Shown: in pieces, positions 54,626 to 62,961 of the stretch | Numbering within the stretch: the first letter of the stretch is position 1 | Layout of the letters: each line of letters opens with the position of its first letter | The notes under the pieces: model-generated | Seen by the model: the letters and a program-made list of their open reading frames with translations, nothing else | Database searches by the model: none | What the model was told of the DNA's origin: nothing | Translations under genes and position numbers: made by a program | NCBI GenBank assembly: GCA_029225165.1 | Contig: JAQXVY010000022.1 | Coordinates: 1-64,000 of the forward strand | Direction of reading: 5' to 3' | Length of the DNA stretch: 64,000 nucleotides | Source: Oscillospiraceae bacterium | Lineage (GTDB): Bacteria; Bacillota; Clostridia; Oscillospirales; Acutalibacteraceae

Positions 54626-55024
54626 TCATTCGTGTAGGAATACCTTAATATAAATTTTTATCCACGAGCCTTTCTTTTCCTTTGAGGTAATCTTACCGAA
54701 AAGAAACTTTCCGGCGTCCATAAGGCGAGCAAATATTACATTATCCTGCTTCGGTACATAACCGATTTTAACACCGTCAACAGTCTTAATGACAATCGCT
54801 TGCTTATCATACCGGTTATCGGGTTCTCTGAAAAATTCCAACCTGTCATCGTTATTCAAATGTGGCTCTAATTCTTCGATACCTTCGATATGGGTTGTTC
54901 CGGCTACATAGGTATCAAAAAGGAATATGTCTTTTTCAAACGGTTTTGGTATGGAAATCTCTCCGTTTTTGCCGTGTAGTAGCCCTACAAGTCCGCTACC
55001 GCCGGATTTAACTAAATCGCCCAT
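54626..55024 (-). CDS. HIRAN-domain protein
   Basis: The 132-residue protein is mostly one HIRAN domain (about 35-125; FDTYVAGTTHIEG, LEFFREPDNRYDKQAIVIKT, IGYVPKQDN). HIRAN domains bind DNA ends and are often fused to SNF2 helicases or found alone in bacteria. GAGGTG lies at the end of the J-domain gene, 4 bases away, so it is the second gene of a three-gene operon. A role in DNA repair or defence is plausible but not shown. Confidence 0.8.
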   Translation of the reverse strand: MGDLVKSGGSGLVGLLHGKNGEISIPKPFEKDIFLFDTYVAGTTHIEGIEELEPHLNNDDRLEFFREPDNRYDKQAIVIKTVDGVKIGYVPKQDNVIFARLMDAGKFLFGKITSKEKKGSWIKIYIKVFLHE

Positions 55025-55028
55025 AATC

Positions 55029-55934
55029 TCACCTCAACATTTCTTCAATTTTCGCCTTATAAATAGAGATTAGCTCGTTATACTGTTCAAGGATACTTTC
55101 AAGTTCCTGCTTTTTCTGCTGGGTTTTCTCTGTATCCTCAAGAATATCCTTCATCGTGTACGGATACTCTGATTTGATATTCTCAATACTATTTTTTATA
55201 GATTTCAGCAGTCCCTGTAAACGCTCTCTTTCTTCAACAAGCTGTGTCATAGCGTCCTTATGCTGTTCAGGTAACGGATTGTTGCCAACCATTTCACCGA
55301 TAATCCTCAATGTTCCCAAATCGCCGTTTTTATATGCTGATACCGCATTATCAAATAATTGAACCTGTGCTTCGGAAACATCAGGGTTAATATCAGGGTG
55401 TAATGCCTTAACTATTTTTCGGTAGAGCTTTTTAAGTTCCTTGTTATCTTCGACTGATAGAACTTCTGCCTTGCTTCGTTTAAGAGCGTCGTTCATTTTA
55501 TCAATCTGCTCATCAAGCTGTTTTTGATATTCGGCAAATTCATTGTCAAGCGTTTCCTCAATAGCAGAAATAATGACCTTTTCCTGTCTGTTTTTCTTTG
55601 CCTGAATCAATTCAATTTTGCGTTTCAGTCGCAAAACAGCACATTGAGCTTCGTAAGCTTTATACTCAATGCTGCCGAGTTTCAGCATATATTCTGTCTC
55701 AATATTCTTACAGATAACAAATCGAAGCTCGTCACGCTCCAGCAAAAGCATTGACAGTTCTGTACGCATTTTCTCTACTTCGTTTTTCAGCTTTTCAAAA
55801 TCCGGGAATACAATAACATTAACCGATGAAGATATTTCTGCGGTCATCTCGGCATTTTCCTCTTTATCGTCCTTGAACATCATATATTCTGCGGCACGAC
55901 CGGAAAGTCTTTTCTTGATTTCTTTTTCGTCCAT
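55029..55934 (-). CDS. Coiled-coil protein with a J domain
   Basis: The 301-residue protein has long coiled coils (about 45-165 and 225-300) around a J-domain-like segment with the HPD motif (LYRKIVKALHPDINPDVSEAQVQLFDNAVSAYKNGD, about 167-203). HPD is the DnaK-contact motif of DnaJ proteins. GAGGTG precedes the ATG. It opens the operon with the HIRAN gene. Similar J-domain plus HIRAN pairs occur in mobile DNA; the role is unknown. Confidence 0.75.
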   Translation of the reverse strand: MDEKEIKKRLSGRAAEYMMFKDDKEENAEMTAEISSSVNVIVFPDFEKLKNEVEKMRTELSMLLLERDELRFVICKNIETEYMLKLGSIEYKAYEAQCAVLRLKRKIELIQAKKNRQEKVIISAIEETLDNEFAEYQKQLDEQIDKMNDALKRSKAEVLSVEDNKELKKLYRKIVKALHPDINPDVSEAQVQLFDNAVSAYKNGDLGTLRIIGEMVGNNPLPEQHKDAMTQLVEERERLQGLLKSIKNSIENIKSEYPYTMKDILEDTEKTQQKKQELESILEQYNELISIYKAKIEEMLR

Positions 55935-56145
55935 TTAATCGCACCTCTTTATAGACCTAAAAACTTGCTCAGGTCATCTAAATAGAATTTCATCACAGCA
56001 CAGTTATATTGCTGTTCCTTTTTTATTATTAATTAAGATACAACTTGATATATATTATAACATTTATCACCAATTATTTCAACAAATTGTATATTATGAT
56101 TTAAAAACCATTCACACTTTTATTTATTTTTACTACAAATACAGG

Positions 56146-56574
56146 TCAATCTCCATAATCATCAAAATAATCCTCTGCATCCTCAAAGTCGTCGAAGTCG
56201 TCGTAATGGTCGTCGTAGAAGTCCTCGGCGTCTGAGTAGTCTTTTGCGTTGTATTCGTCATAATCATATGAATAACTTTTTGTTGGAGTTTTATAGCTGT
56301 TGTAATTTGAATATGTTGTTGGTGGTGTGGTGGTGTAGGTTCTTGTTGTGTAGGTGTGGGTTGGGTAGTTACTGCGGTAGCTTGAGGTGTGTTTATTCTT
56401 ATTACAGGAAGAGCCTATCAATCCGAACACAAGAAAGACAATAACTGAAGCAATTACAAAAGTCAAACACCCGCTACTATCTTTGCCGGTTGGTTTTGAG
56501 GAAATTTCATTAAACAAATGCAAATCCATTAAATCATCAAAATTATCTCTATGCCCATTGTTATTCCAATCCAT
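56146..56574 (-). CDS. Hypothetical single-span membrane protein with Tyr/Thr-rich and acidic tail
   Basis: The 142-residue protein has an N-terminal MDWNNNGHRDNFDD motif, one membrane span (about 36-54), a Tyr/Thr/Ser-rich stretch (about 60-105) and an Asp/Glu/Tyr-rich end (DDHYDDFDDFEDAED). AGGAGG precedes the ATG. The calcium-site-like NNNGHRD start is notable. A deleted copy lies at 53900-53956. I do not recognise a family. Confidence 0.6.
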   Translation of the reverse strand: MDWNNNGHRDNFDDLMDLHLFNEISSKPTGKDSSGCLTFVIASVIVFLVFGLIGSSCNKNKHTSSYRSNYPTHTYTTRTYTTTPPTTYSNYNSYKTPTKSYSYDYDEYNAKDYSDAEDFYDDHYDDFDDFEDAEDYFDDYGD

Positions 56575-56755
56575 ATTGACCTCCTAAAAATACAATCAGC
56601 CAAAATTAATTTTTGAATATTTCTATTTTTTAACTACTTTTCTTTATCTTTATCAATATTATACTAAATTATTAGACCTATAAATGGGACTTTGGTTGTT
56701 CTGAATTTAGCGATATTTGAATTTGTTGAAAGTGCATAAGCATAGTGGTTTGGGT

Positions 56756-57073
56756 TTATGTAATATGCTGAATAATATAGTTTTCATCACCTGAAATGTA
56801 TTTTTTATAATCCACTTTTAGTAGCTTTTTATCACCTGCCTTTTCTGATGTGTTAAATGCAATATGACCGATTATACCTACATAGTTAATAGTAAAGTTT
56901 TTATTAATAGCCATTACGCTGTCACATTCTCTTGCGGTAGTTTTTACTCTGTCAGCAAAGGTAAAACCCTCACTTTCTGCATTCCTCAGGAAAATCTTTA
57001 CAACGGTTTTGTCTGACAGATATACATACACTCTGCAGTTTTCTTTCAGTAAGTTTTTGATTGTTCTTTTCAT
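56756..57073 (-). CDS. Hypothetical 105-aa protein behind an attenuator
   Basis: The protein is small, basic at the N-terminus (MKRTIKNLLKENCRVYVYLSDKTVVKIFL) and mixed alpha/beta by inspection. I do not know the family. GAGAGGA lies 8 bases before ATG 57073; the longer open frame runs through the terminator stem and is not used. Its leader contains a short ORF and mutually exclusive hairpins, so its expression appears to depend on translation of the leader. There is no partner gene on the same transcript. Confidence 0.6.
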   Translation of the reverse strand: MKRTIKNLLKENCRVYVYLSDKTVVKIFLRNAESEGFTFADRVKTTARECDSVMAINKNFTINYVGIIGHIAFNTSEKAGDKKLLKVDYKKYISGDENYIIQHIT

Positions 57074-57117
57074 AATAAAAAATCCTCTCTTTAGTTTTTT
57101 ACCTAAAAAGAGGACAG

Positions 57118-57175
57118 AAAAAACACCCATCGTTACCGATAGGTGTAAAATGCAAATCGTAATCTTCCTATCGGT
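57118..57175 (-). promoter_or_regulatory. Terminator/antiterminator switch
   Basis: On the minus strand CACCTATCG-GTAA-CGATGGGTG followed by six T forms a terminator (57145-57118). ACCGATAGG (57175-57167) can pair perfectly with CCTATCGGT (57143-57135) instead. The second pairing uses the terminator's first arm, so the two structures exclude each other. The switch sits between the leader ORF and the gene. Confidence 0.75.
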
Positions 57176-57189
57176 CAAGCTTTAGCACC

Positions 57190-57234
57190 TTACATATCGT
57201 AGGTTGCTGTGCGGTCAACGAGCTTGTCTTTCAT
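57190..57234 (-). CDS. 14-codon leader peptide
   Basis: MKDKLVDRTATYDM followed by TAA. An AAAGAG string lies 3 bases before the ATG. The stop is 14 bases before the antiterminator arm, a spacing suited to ribosome-controlled attenuation. Translation is inferred. Confidence 0.5.
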   Translation of the reverse strand: MKDKLVDRTATYDM

Positions 57235-57349
57235 ACACTCTTTATATGTTTATTTTACTGTAATATACAATAATTCGCGTCAATAAGGAAATTTGTATAG
57301 AGTTATAGTTAATATGTATAAATTCTTTTATAAATATGTCTTGTTTTTA

Positions 57350-57377
57350 TTGAAAAATATTCACATTGTGATATAAT
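57350..57377 (+). promoter_or_regulatory. Promoter of the McrBC-like genes
   Basis: TTGAAA and TATAAT are 16 bp apart. Transcription would start near 57384, so the start codon is 57411 and not 57378. Confidence 0.75.
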
Positions 57378-57410
57378 ATGTATAAAGTTATCCTATTTAG
57401 AGGTGTTAAT

Positions 57411-60400
57411 ATGGATGATAATAGATTAATAAAATCACATCTTAAAAAATTATATTCACTACTATCTGAAGAAGACCTAAAAATAATAACAGAATCTGTT
57501 TCAACAATATTTGGAAAAAGTAGGAAAAGTTTTCTAAAAAATGATACGCATAAAAGGATAGAAATAATTATTGATTCAATAGTGTATAGTGTAAATAACA
57601 ATTCATTTAATTATTTAGTTGATACAACATATAATCACTATAAAAAATATATAAACATTGAATCTGATAAAAATTATAAGGAAGTCTTATCAGAATTCCA
57701 AATGGACAATAGGATATTTTATAGTATTTATATCCTATATAAATTCTGTAAGCCACCTTTTAAGGCTAATTTAATTAATTTTATTAATTCTCCCGAATTT
57801 CTCCTAACAATTAATGAAATTAATAGTTTAGAAAATAGTGGAAATAAGGACATGTTAACAATCCAAAATAATTCAAAAGAATCCCCCAGTATTGATTTTT
57901 TTGAAGACAGTTCGAAAACTAATAAGAGTTATGTTAATCAGATAGTAGATCTAAAAGAAACAATTAAACAAGACACGATAGAAAGGACAAAAGAGAAAAT
58001 GAAGTTTTATATTGGTTTTATAGAAAAAAGAGGAACCTTTTTCAATTTTAGACCTGAATATGAATTATTAAATAATGAATTAATTCGAATTGAGGATAAA
58101 GAATTAAAATTCCCGAAATACGGTAAGATTAACTTTGGATATACATTTAAAAGTATATCTGACGATTTTCTATCATCATTGAAAATTAGAACAAACTATC
58201 CTACCTATGATAATTTATACGCTTTCGTATATAATGATTTTGAATTGGAAGAAAACAAAAATTATCAAACAGGCGAATTGATAGAAGATGTACAGAAAAA
58301 AATTGACTTACAAAAACTAGTTGAAAAAGGAATACAACTAGACGAAATTATCAAAAGTATAGATACGCTTAAAATAGTCAAAGTAGTAACACCGACAGTT
58401 AATGATCTTAATGATAAAGATTTTATTGATGGTATGATTACAATACAAGAAAATTATGAGGAAGGGACAACTGTACTTTTATCAAACAATGAAAAATTAT
58501 ATGGACCTTATGTAATTAAAGAAAGAAAAATTGATGGAACAAAATATATAAAACCCGATTTATCGTCAAAAAATTATATATTGAGCTATTTTGATAATAG
58601 TAAAAACGATAAGGTATATCAAATACAATCTGATGATGGTTATGTGGACGGGTTTAAAACTACTCCAACAATCCTTAAGGTTGCTATTTTGCCAAAGAAA
58701 GATAATGCTAAATTCAAAGATTTAATACCCAATGATGTTCTAATAGAAGAGTTGGGTAGAATATACAATTTTGAAAATATTGCTGATAATGACAAAAGCA
58801 AAAAAATAGAGTTGCTAAAACAACTCTCTAAAAACTCTTCATTTTTTACAGACTCATTACCCGGAGACATAAAGGTTAAACGTTTTGAAAAAGTTTACGA
58901 ACAATTTTCTGATTTTAACGAGTTACTTTCATCGAAAAAAGAAGTATTTAAAAGAATATTAGATTCCATAGATTTAAACAAAAATATAGATATGGTATCA
59001 GAATTATATAAAAAAGCCGAAAATACTATAAAATGGAAGAAGCTACAAGAAGAATTAGATACAAAAAACGAAGAAATTAATAATCTGCATTCCGAAATTG
59101 AAGAATTACAAAAAATAAAATCTGAAATAAAAAACGATCAAAATCAGGTTAATGTTGTCATCTCTACTCCCGAAGAAATCGAAAAAAACAGTAATTATCT
59201 TGAAGAAATAAAACAACAAATCAAATCAAAAGAAAATGAACTGCTATCATTAAAAGAAGAGATATCTAATAATACAGAAATCAATGAATATGGCAATGAG
59301 CTTAGTAAATTACGTATTATAACTGAAGAAAAAAAGAAGGAAATAGACAAGCTGAAAATCGAAAATGCAGAATTTGAAAAAAAGAATAAAAATATCAAAA
59401 AAGATATTGAAAAGCAAATTGAAGATGCAATTTCCAAAACTTCTGCTGATATAGCCTTCGATCCTATTGTTTCTAATGCTATGTTAGAAAAAGCTGCAGA
59501 ATGGCAAAAAAAAGAAAGTGAGGATAAATATACCTCACTAAAAGAGCAAACTCAAAAACACTTAGATAATGTATCTTCGAAAGGGAAAATTGATTTATCT
59601 AATTATTTATGCGAGGGTATAAGAAAGTTCAGAAAATATGATAAAAATGATATAATAAATATGTTAATATGTATATCACAAAATTTCTTAACCATTTTCG
59701 CAGGTAATCCGGGCACAGGTAAAACTTCAATTTGCAATATTATTGCGAATAGTTTGGGACTAAATAATTATGAAGATTCCAAGCTTAATCGCTTTGTGCA
59801 AGTTTCTGTAGAGAGAGGTTGGTCATCAAAAAGAGATTTAATAGGATACTATAATCCATTGACAAAAACTTATGATAAAAGTAACGGTAAAATATATGAT
59901 GCCTTAAAATTGTTAAGCACTGAAGGATCTGAATCAAATCTTCCTTATCTAATTTTATTAGATGAGGCAAACTTAAGTCCTATCGAATACTATTGGTCTG
60001 AATTTATGCGTATGGCTGATAGAGACGATGGAGAATCATGCATCAATATCGGTGAAGATAATGATATATATATACCTGAAACATTAAGATTTGTTACCAC
60101 TATTAATAATGATCAAACTACCGAACCACTTTCACCAAGACTCCTAGATAGAGCATGGGTAATTAAACTTCCGGAAATAGAACTTGATTACAGTGAAAAA
60201 CCAAATTATAATGAAGTATTTACTGACATAATAACATGGGATGAAATTGTTAACGCTTTTGTTAAACCAGAAAAACCAGAAATAAAACTTGAAAATGTAT
60301 TATCTCAGGTATATAAAGCTTTTAGTGATAGGGGACTTGTTGTTAGCCCAAGAATACAAAAGAGCATTCGTATGTATGTTATTGTCGCACAATCATTAAT

Positions 60401-60626
60401 GGAAGACGATATAAACCAAAATGTAAAGGGATACGAAAAGGCAATTGACTATGCTATTCTTCAAAAATTGCTTCCGAAGATTAATGGCACTAACTTTACA
60501 AAATTATTTTCATCTATGAAAAATATATGTAATGAAAATCACTTGTATTTAACATTAAATGCTATAGAAACAATGGAGAGCCAACCCGAATATGAAAGTA
60601 TGGGTTATTGTCAATATTTAGGTTAA
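57411..60626 (+). CDS. McrB-like AAA+ protein with a long coiled coil
   Basis: The 1071-residue protein has an N-terminal region of unknown fold, a beta-rich segment (about 345-420, LYGPYVIKERKIDGTKYIKP), a long coiled coil (about 540-680) and a C-terminal AAA+ motor. The motor has Walker A GNPGTGKTS (about 764-772), Walker B LILLDEANLSP (about 848-858) and the McrB-like NNDQTTEPLSPRLLDRAW. GAGGTG lies 5 bases before ATG 57411. The partner nuclease follows after 13 bases. Such coiled-coil/nuclease tandems are a described branch of McrBC-type restriction (CoCoNuTs); membership needs a family search. Codon use is very AT-rich even for this island. Confidence 0.78.
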   Translation: MDDNRLIKSHLKKLYSLLSEEDLKIITESVSTIFGKSRKSFLKNDTHKRIEIIIDSIVYSVNNNSFNYLVDTTYNHYKKYINIESDKNYKEVLSEFQMDNRIFYSIYILYKFCKPPFKANLINFINSPEFLLTINEINSLENSGNKDMLTIQNNSKESPSIDFFEDSSKTNKSYVNQIVDLKETIKQDTIERTKEKMKFYIGFIEKRGTFFNFRPEYELLNNELIRIEDKELKFPKYGKINFGYTFKSISDDFLSSLKIRTNYPTYDNLYAFVYNDFELEENKNYQTGELIEDVQKKIDLQKLVEKGIQLDEIIKSIDTLKIVKVVTPTVNDLNDKDFIDGMITIQENYEEGTTVLLSNNEKLYGPYVIKERKIDGTKYIKPDLSSKNYILSYFDNSKNDKVYQIQSDDGYVDGFKTTPTILKVAILPKKDNAKFKDLIPNDVLIEELGRIYNFENIADNDKSKKIELLKQLSKNSSFFTDSLPGDIKVKRFEKVYEQFSDFNELLSSKKEVFKRILDSIDLNKNIDMVSELYKKAENTIKWKKLQEELDTKNEEINNLHSEIEELQKIKSEIKNDQNQVNVVISTPEEIEKNSNYLEEIKQQIKSKENELLSLKEEISNNTEINEYGNELSKLRIITEEKKKEIDKLKIENAEFEKKNKNIKKDIEKQIEDAISKTSADIAFDPIVSNAMLEKAAEWQKKESEDKYTSLKEQTQKHLDNVSSKGKIDLSNYLCEGIRKFRKYDKNDIINMLICISQNFLTIFAGNPGTGKTSICNIIANSLGLNNYEDSKLNRFVQVSVERGWSSKRDLIGYYNPLTKTYDKSNGKIYDALKLLSTEGSESNLPYLILLDEANLSPIEYYWSEFMRMADRDDGESCINIGEDNDIYIPETLRFVTTINNDQTTEPLSPRLLDRAWVIKLPEIELDYSEKPNYNEVFTDIITWDEIVNAFVKPEKPEIKLENVLSQVYKAFSDRGLVVSPRIQKSIRMYVIVAQSLMEDDINQNVKGYEKAIDYAILQKLLPKINGTNFTKLFSSMKNICNENHLYLTLNAIETMESQPEYESMGYCQYLG

Positions 60627-60639
60627 TAGGTGCATTGGT

Positions 60640-62418
60640 ATGGGTAAATATTCTTTAACTTTACATAATAATTATTCCTCTGACGTTTTAATGAAACTAT
60701 ATGATACCATAGATGAAACGATTACAGAAAATGATATTATCGTTTTTGATAACTATAATTATCAATTTATAATTCAGTGCGAAGATGATGAAATTCTTAA
60801 TATTGATAGTATCTATATTAATGACGAATATTTTGAATGTAATGTACAAATCCACAATAATAAAGCAACTGTTACTTCACCAAAAAATAATATGCCTTTT
60901 ATTGGTTGTTATGGTGTTGCAAAAATCTCCATTATTATTGAGGGCCAAGAATATGTTTCGCCTGAAATTTCTGTCTTTGTTAAAGAAGAAAATCAAAGTG
61001 ACAATATAAACAAAATGATTGAATATATATATAATAATTGTGAGAATTTTTTATATGAAAAGCATTATAAGAATAAACAACATGTAGGAATAAATAAATT
61101 TGGTGAAAATTCTATTGAGGTTAAATTAAATCAACTTGATAGCATTTTGAATCTTTACTCTATTTTAATTTCATTTTTTGAAAATTCCCCCAATTCAAAA
61201 TTAATTAACAAAAATGAAATTGATTCTTTTGAAAAGTTAACAACTGTTACACCACAAACATTAAAATACATAACTACACATGTTGATGAGTTAGAGAAGA
61301 CAAAAATAAATTCTGGGATTAAATTTGCGAAGCAATTTTTTCAACCTAAAAACACTTTGGTTAAGTCAGTAACTTATACTCTAGACACATATGAGAATAA
61401 TGTAATAGTTGGTTTCCTTTTTCATTTAATTAAGGAATTAAATCAAATGAAAAAAACTGTTAATGAAGCCTTAACAAAAACAAAACAATATAGAAAAATA
61501 AATGGCTATATAGAATCAAAATTCTTTATCTATCAACGAAGTAAATTTGCCTTAGAAAAACATATCAATAAAATAGAAGAATTAATAAACAAATATCAAC
61601 AACTCTATTATAATTATAAAACAACCTTAAGCATCTCTGGAATAGAGATAGTCACAGTTCCCAAATTTACTAATGTTTTTAGGAATATAATTCCATATCA
61701 ACAAATATTCGAAAAAATATACGAATGGTTTAATTCGGGTGGATATAATTTATCCCAAGACACATTATTGCTATCCTTTCTTAATACGAGTAAAATATAT
61801 GAATATTACTGCCTAATTAGAATAAACTGCTATCTAAAAAATATAGGTTATATTCTTATGGACAGTAATACTTATTTATATGACGAAGACATATATTATC
61901 GAAATACACGTTATTGTAATACATTTGTCTTTAAAAAAGAGGATACAGAAATTACGGTCTATTTTCAGCCGAAAATCAGTACTGGATTAGGAAATAAAAA
62001 AAGAAACAATATATCACTATTTCGTAATTCAACTCATAGTGTTAGAAATGCAGCAAAAAAAGGTTCTTATTATTCCCCTGACTATATTATTAAAATAAGT
62101 AAATATAATAAGGTGAATTATTTTATCTTAGATGCTAAGTTTAGTGAACAAAAAAAGGTTAAAGAATATCAAATGTCAGAATTAGTGTTTAAATATTTAT
62201 TTTCTATTAGTTCTTTTGAAGAAAATGAAAAGTTATCAGGTATGTATATTTTGTGTGGCAGAACTGATAATAATAGAATAACTGATTTACATGATATTTC
62301 TGACAGTATTGGAGTGATAACGATTCCTGTAGCAAAACTTTTTGATATAACAACCCTTGAAGAAAATGATTCTATTATTGAAGCTTTGTTTAATGAATTA
62401 TTACGTATTTCATATTAG
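60640..62418 (+). CDS. McrC-like nuclease subunit (DUF2357 plus PD-(D/E)XK)
   Basis: The 592-residue protein has a DUF2357-type N-terminal and middle region (about 1-400) and a C-terminal nuclease fold with PD (YYSPDYIIKI, about 478-487) and D-A-K (FILDAKFSEQKK, about 495-505), followed by a conserved helix (MSELVFKYLFSI). In McrBC systems the B subunit recognises DNA and moves by nucleotide hydrolysis while C cuts. It starts 13 bases after the McrB-like gene and no gene follows on the strand. Confidence 0.75.
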   Translation: MGKYSLTLHNNYSSDVLMKLYDTIDETITENDIIVFDNYNYQFIIQCEDDEILNIDSIYINDEYFECNVQIHNNKATVTSPKNNMPFIGCYGVAKISIIIEGQEYVSPEISVFVKEENQSDNINKMIEYIYNNCENFLYEKHYKNKQHVGINKFGENSIEVKLNQLDSILNLYSILISFFENSPNSKLINKNEIDSFEKLTTVTPQTLKYITTHVDELEKTKINSGIKFAKQFFQPKNTLVKSVTYTLDTYENNVIVGFLFHLIKELNQMKKTVNEALTKTKQYRKINGYIESKFFIYQRSKFALEKHINKIEELINKYQQLYYNYKTTLSISGIEIVTVPKFTNVFRNIIPYQQIFEKIYEWFNSGGYNLSQDTLLLSFLNTSKIYEYYCLIRINCYLKNIGYILMDSNTYLYDEDIYYRNTRYCNTFVFKKEDTEITVYFQPKISTGLGNKKRNNISLFRNSTHSVRNAAKKGSYYSPDYIIKISKYNKVNYFILDAKFSEQKKVKEYQMSELVFKYLFSISSFEENEKLSGMYILCGRTDNNRITDLHDISDSIGVITIPVAKLFDITTLEENDSIIEALFNELLRISY

Positions 62419-62671
62419 ATTAAACTCTACTTCAAACATTTTTTGATTAAATAATAATAAGTATAATAATATAATAATTTTTCAATACCTTCTTAAAAGT
62501 GTAGTAGACTAATTCCAGTTGATTAAATACACAACAGTAAAATCATTTTGATGCAGTTTGGTGCAAATAATGGGGGAAAGTGGTGCAATTTGAAGGATAT
62601 TTGGAAATATGCTGAACATGCTTATAAGATGAGAAATGGCTTTCCAATGCGGTTTATGGGGTATAAAAAGA
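62419..62671. other. Gene-free stretch after the McrBC-like pair
   Basis: It contains GGTGCAA boxes at 62560 and 62582 and the att-like site at 62545. I see no gene. Confidence 0.5.
62545..62566. other. Candidate integrase site similar to 34453-34475
   Basis: ATTTTGATGCAGTTTGG and the following bases match the left site with one substitution and a one-base gap. GGTGCAAATAAT is also shared with the first iteron. Confidence 0.35.
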
Positions 62672-62704
62672 AGGCTCAAGTTCATACGAACTGAGCCTCT
62701 TTTG
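62672..62704 (+). terminator. Terminator near the right end
   Basis: The AGGCTCA-GTTC/GAAC-GAGCCT hairpin with TCTTTT is nearly identical to the one at 30727-30757. Confidence 0.8.
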
Positions 62705-62961
62705 GTGCATTTACCGAAATGTTTAGACCGGATAAGCTAACTGTAAATAATAAAACAATACAAATACAGTAAATCATCTTTTTCATATGCGTCATCTCTC
62801 AGAATAAAAATAATATTTGTCTACATTATACAAAATTTCGACATATTATTCAATATTAAATGAACATAAACTCTACATTTTAAATATATTTTTCTGTAAA
62901 TTGAAATAATTTATTGTAAAACATAAAGCAGAAGTTGGGTTTAATCCAACTCCTGCTTAAT

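Noticed and set aside
57176-57226. S-box (SAM-I) riboswitch, from GCAACC...GGTGCTAAA similarity
   Set aside because: The 5' half and kink-turn are missing, and the stretch reads as a 14-codon ORF. Attenuation by a leader peptide explains it better.
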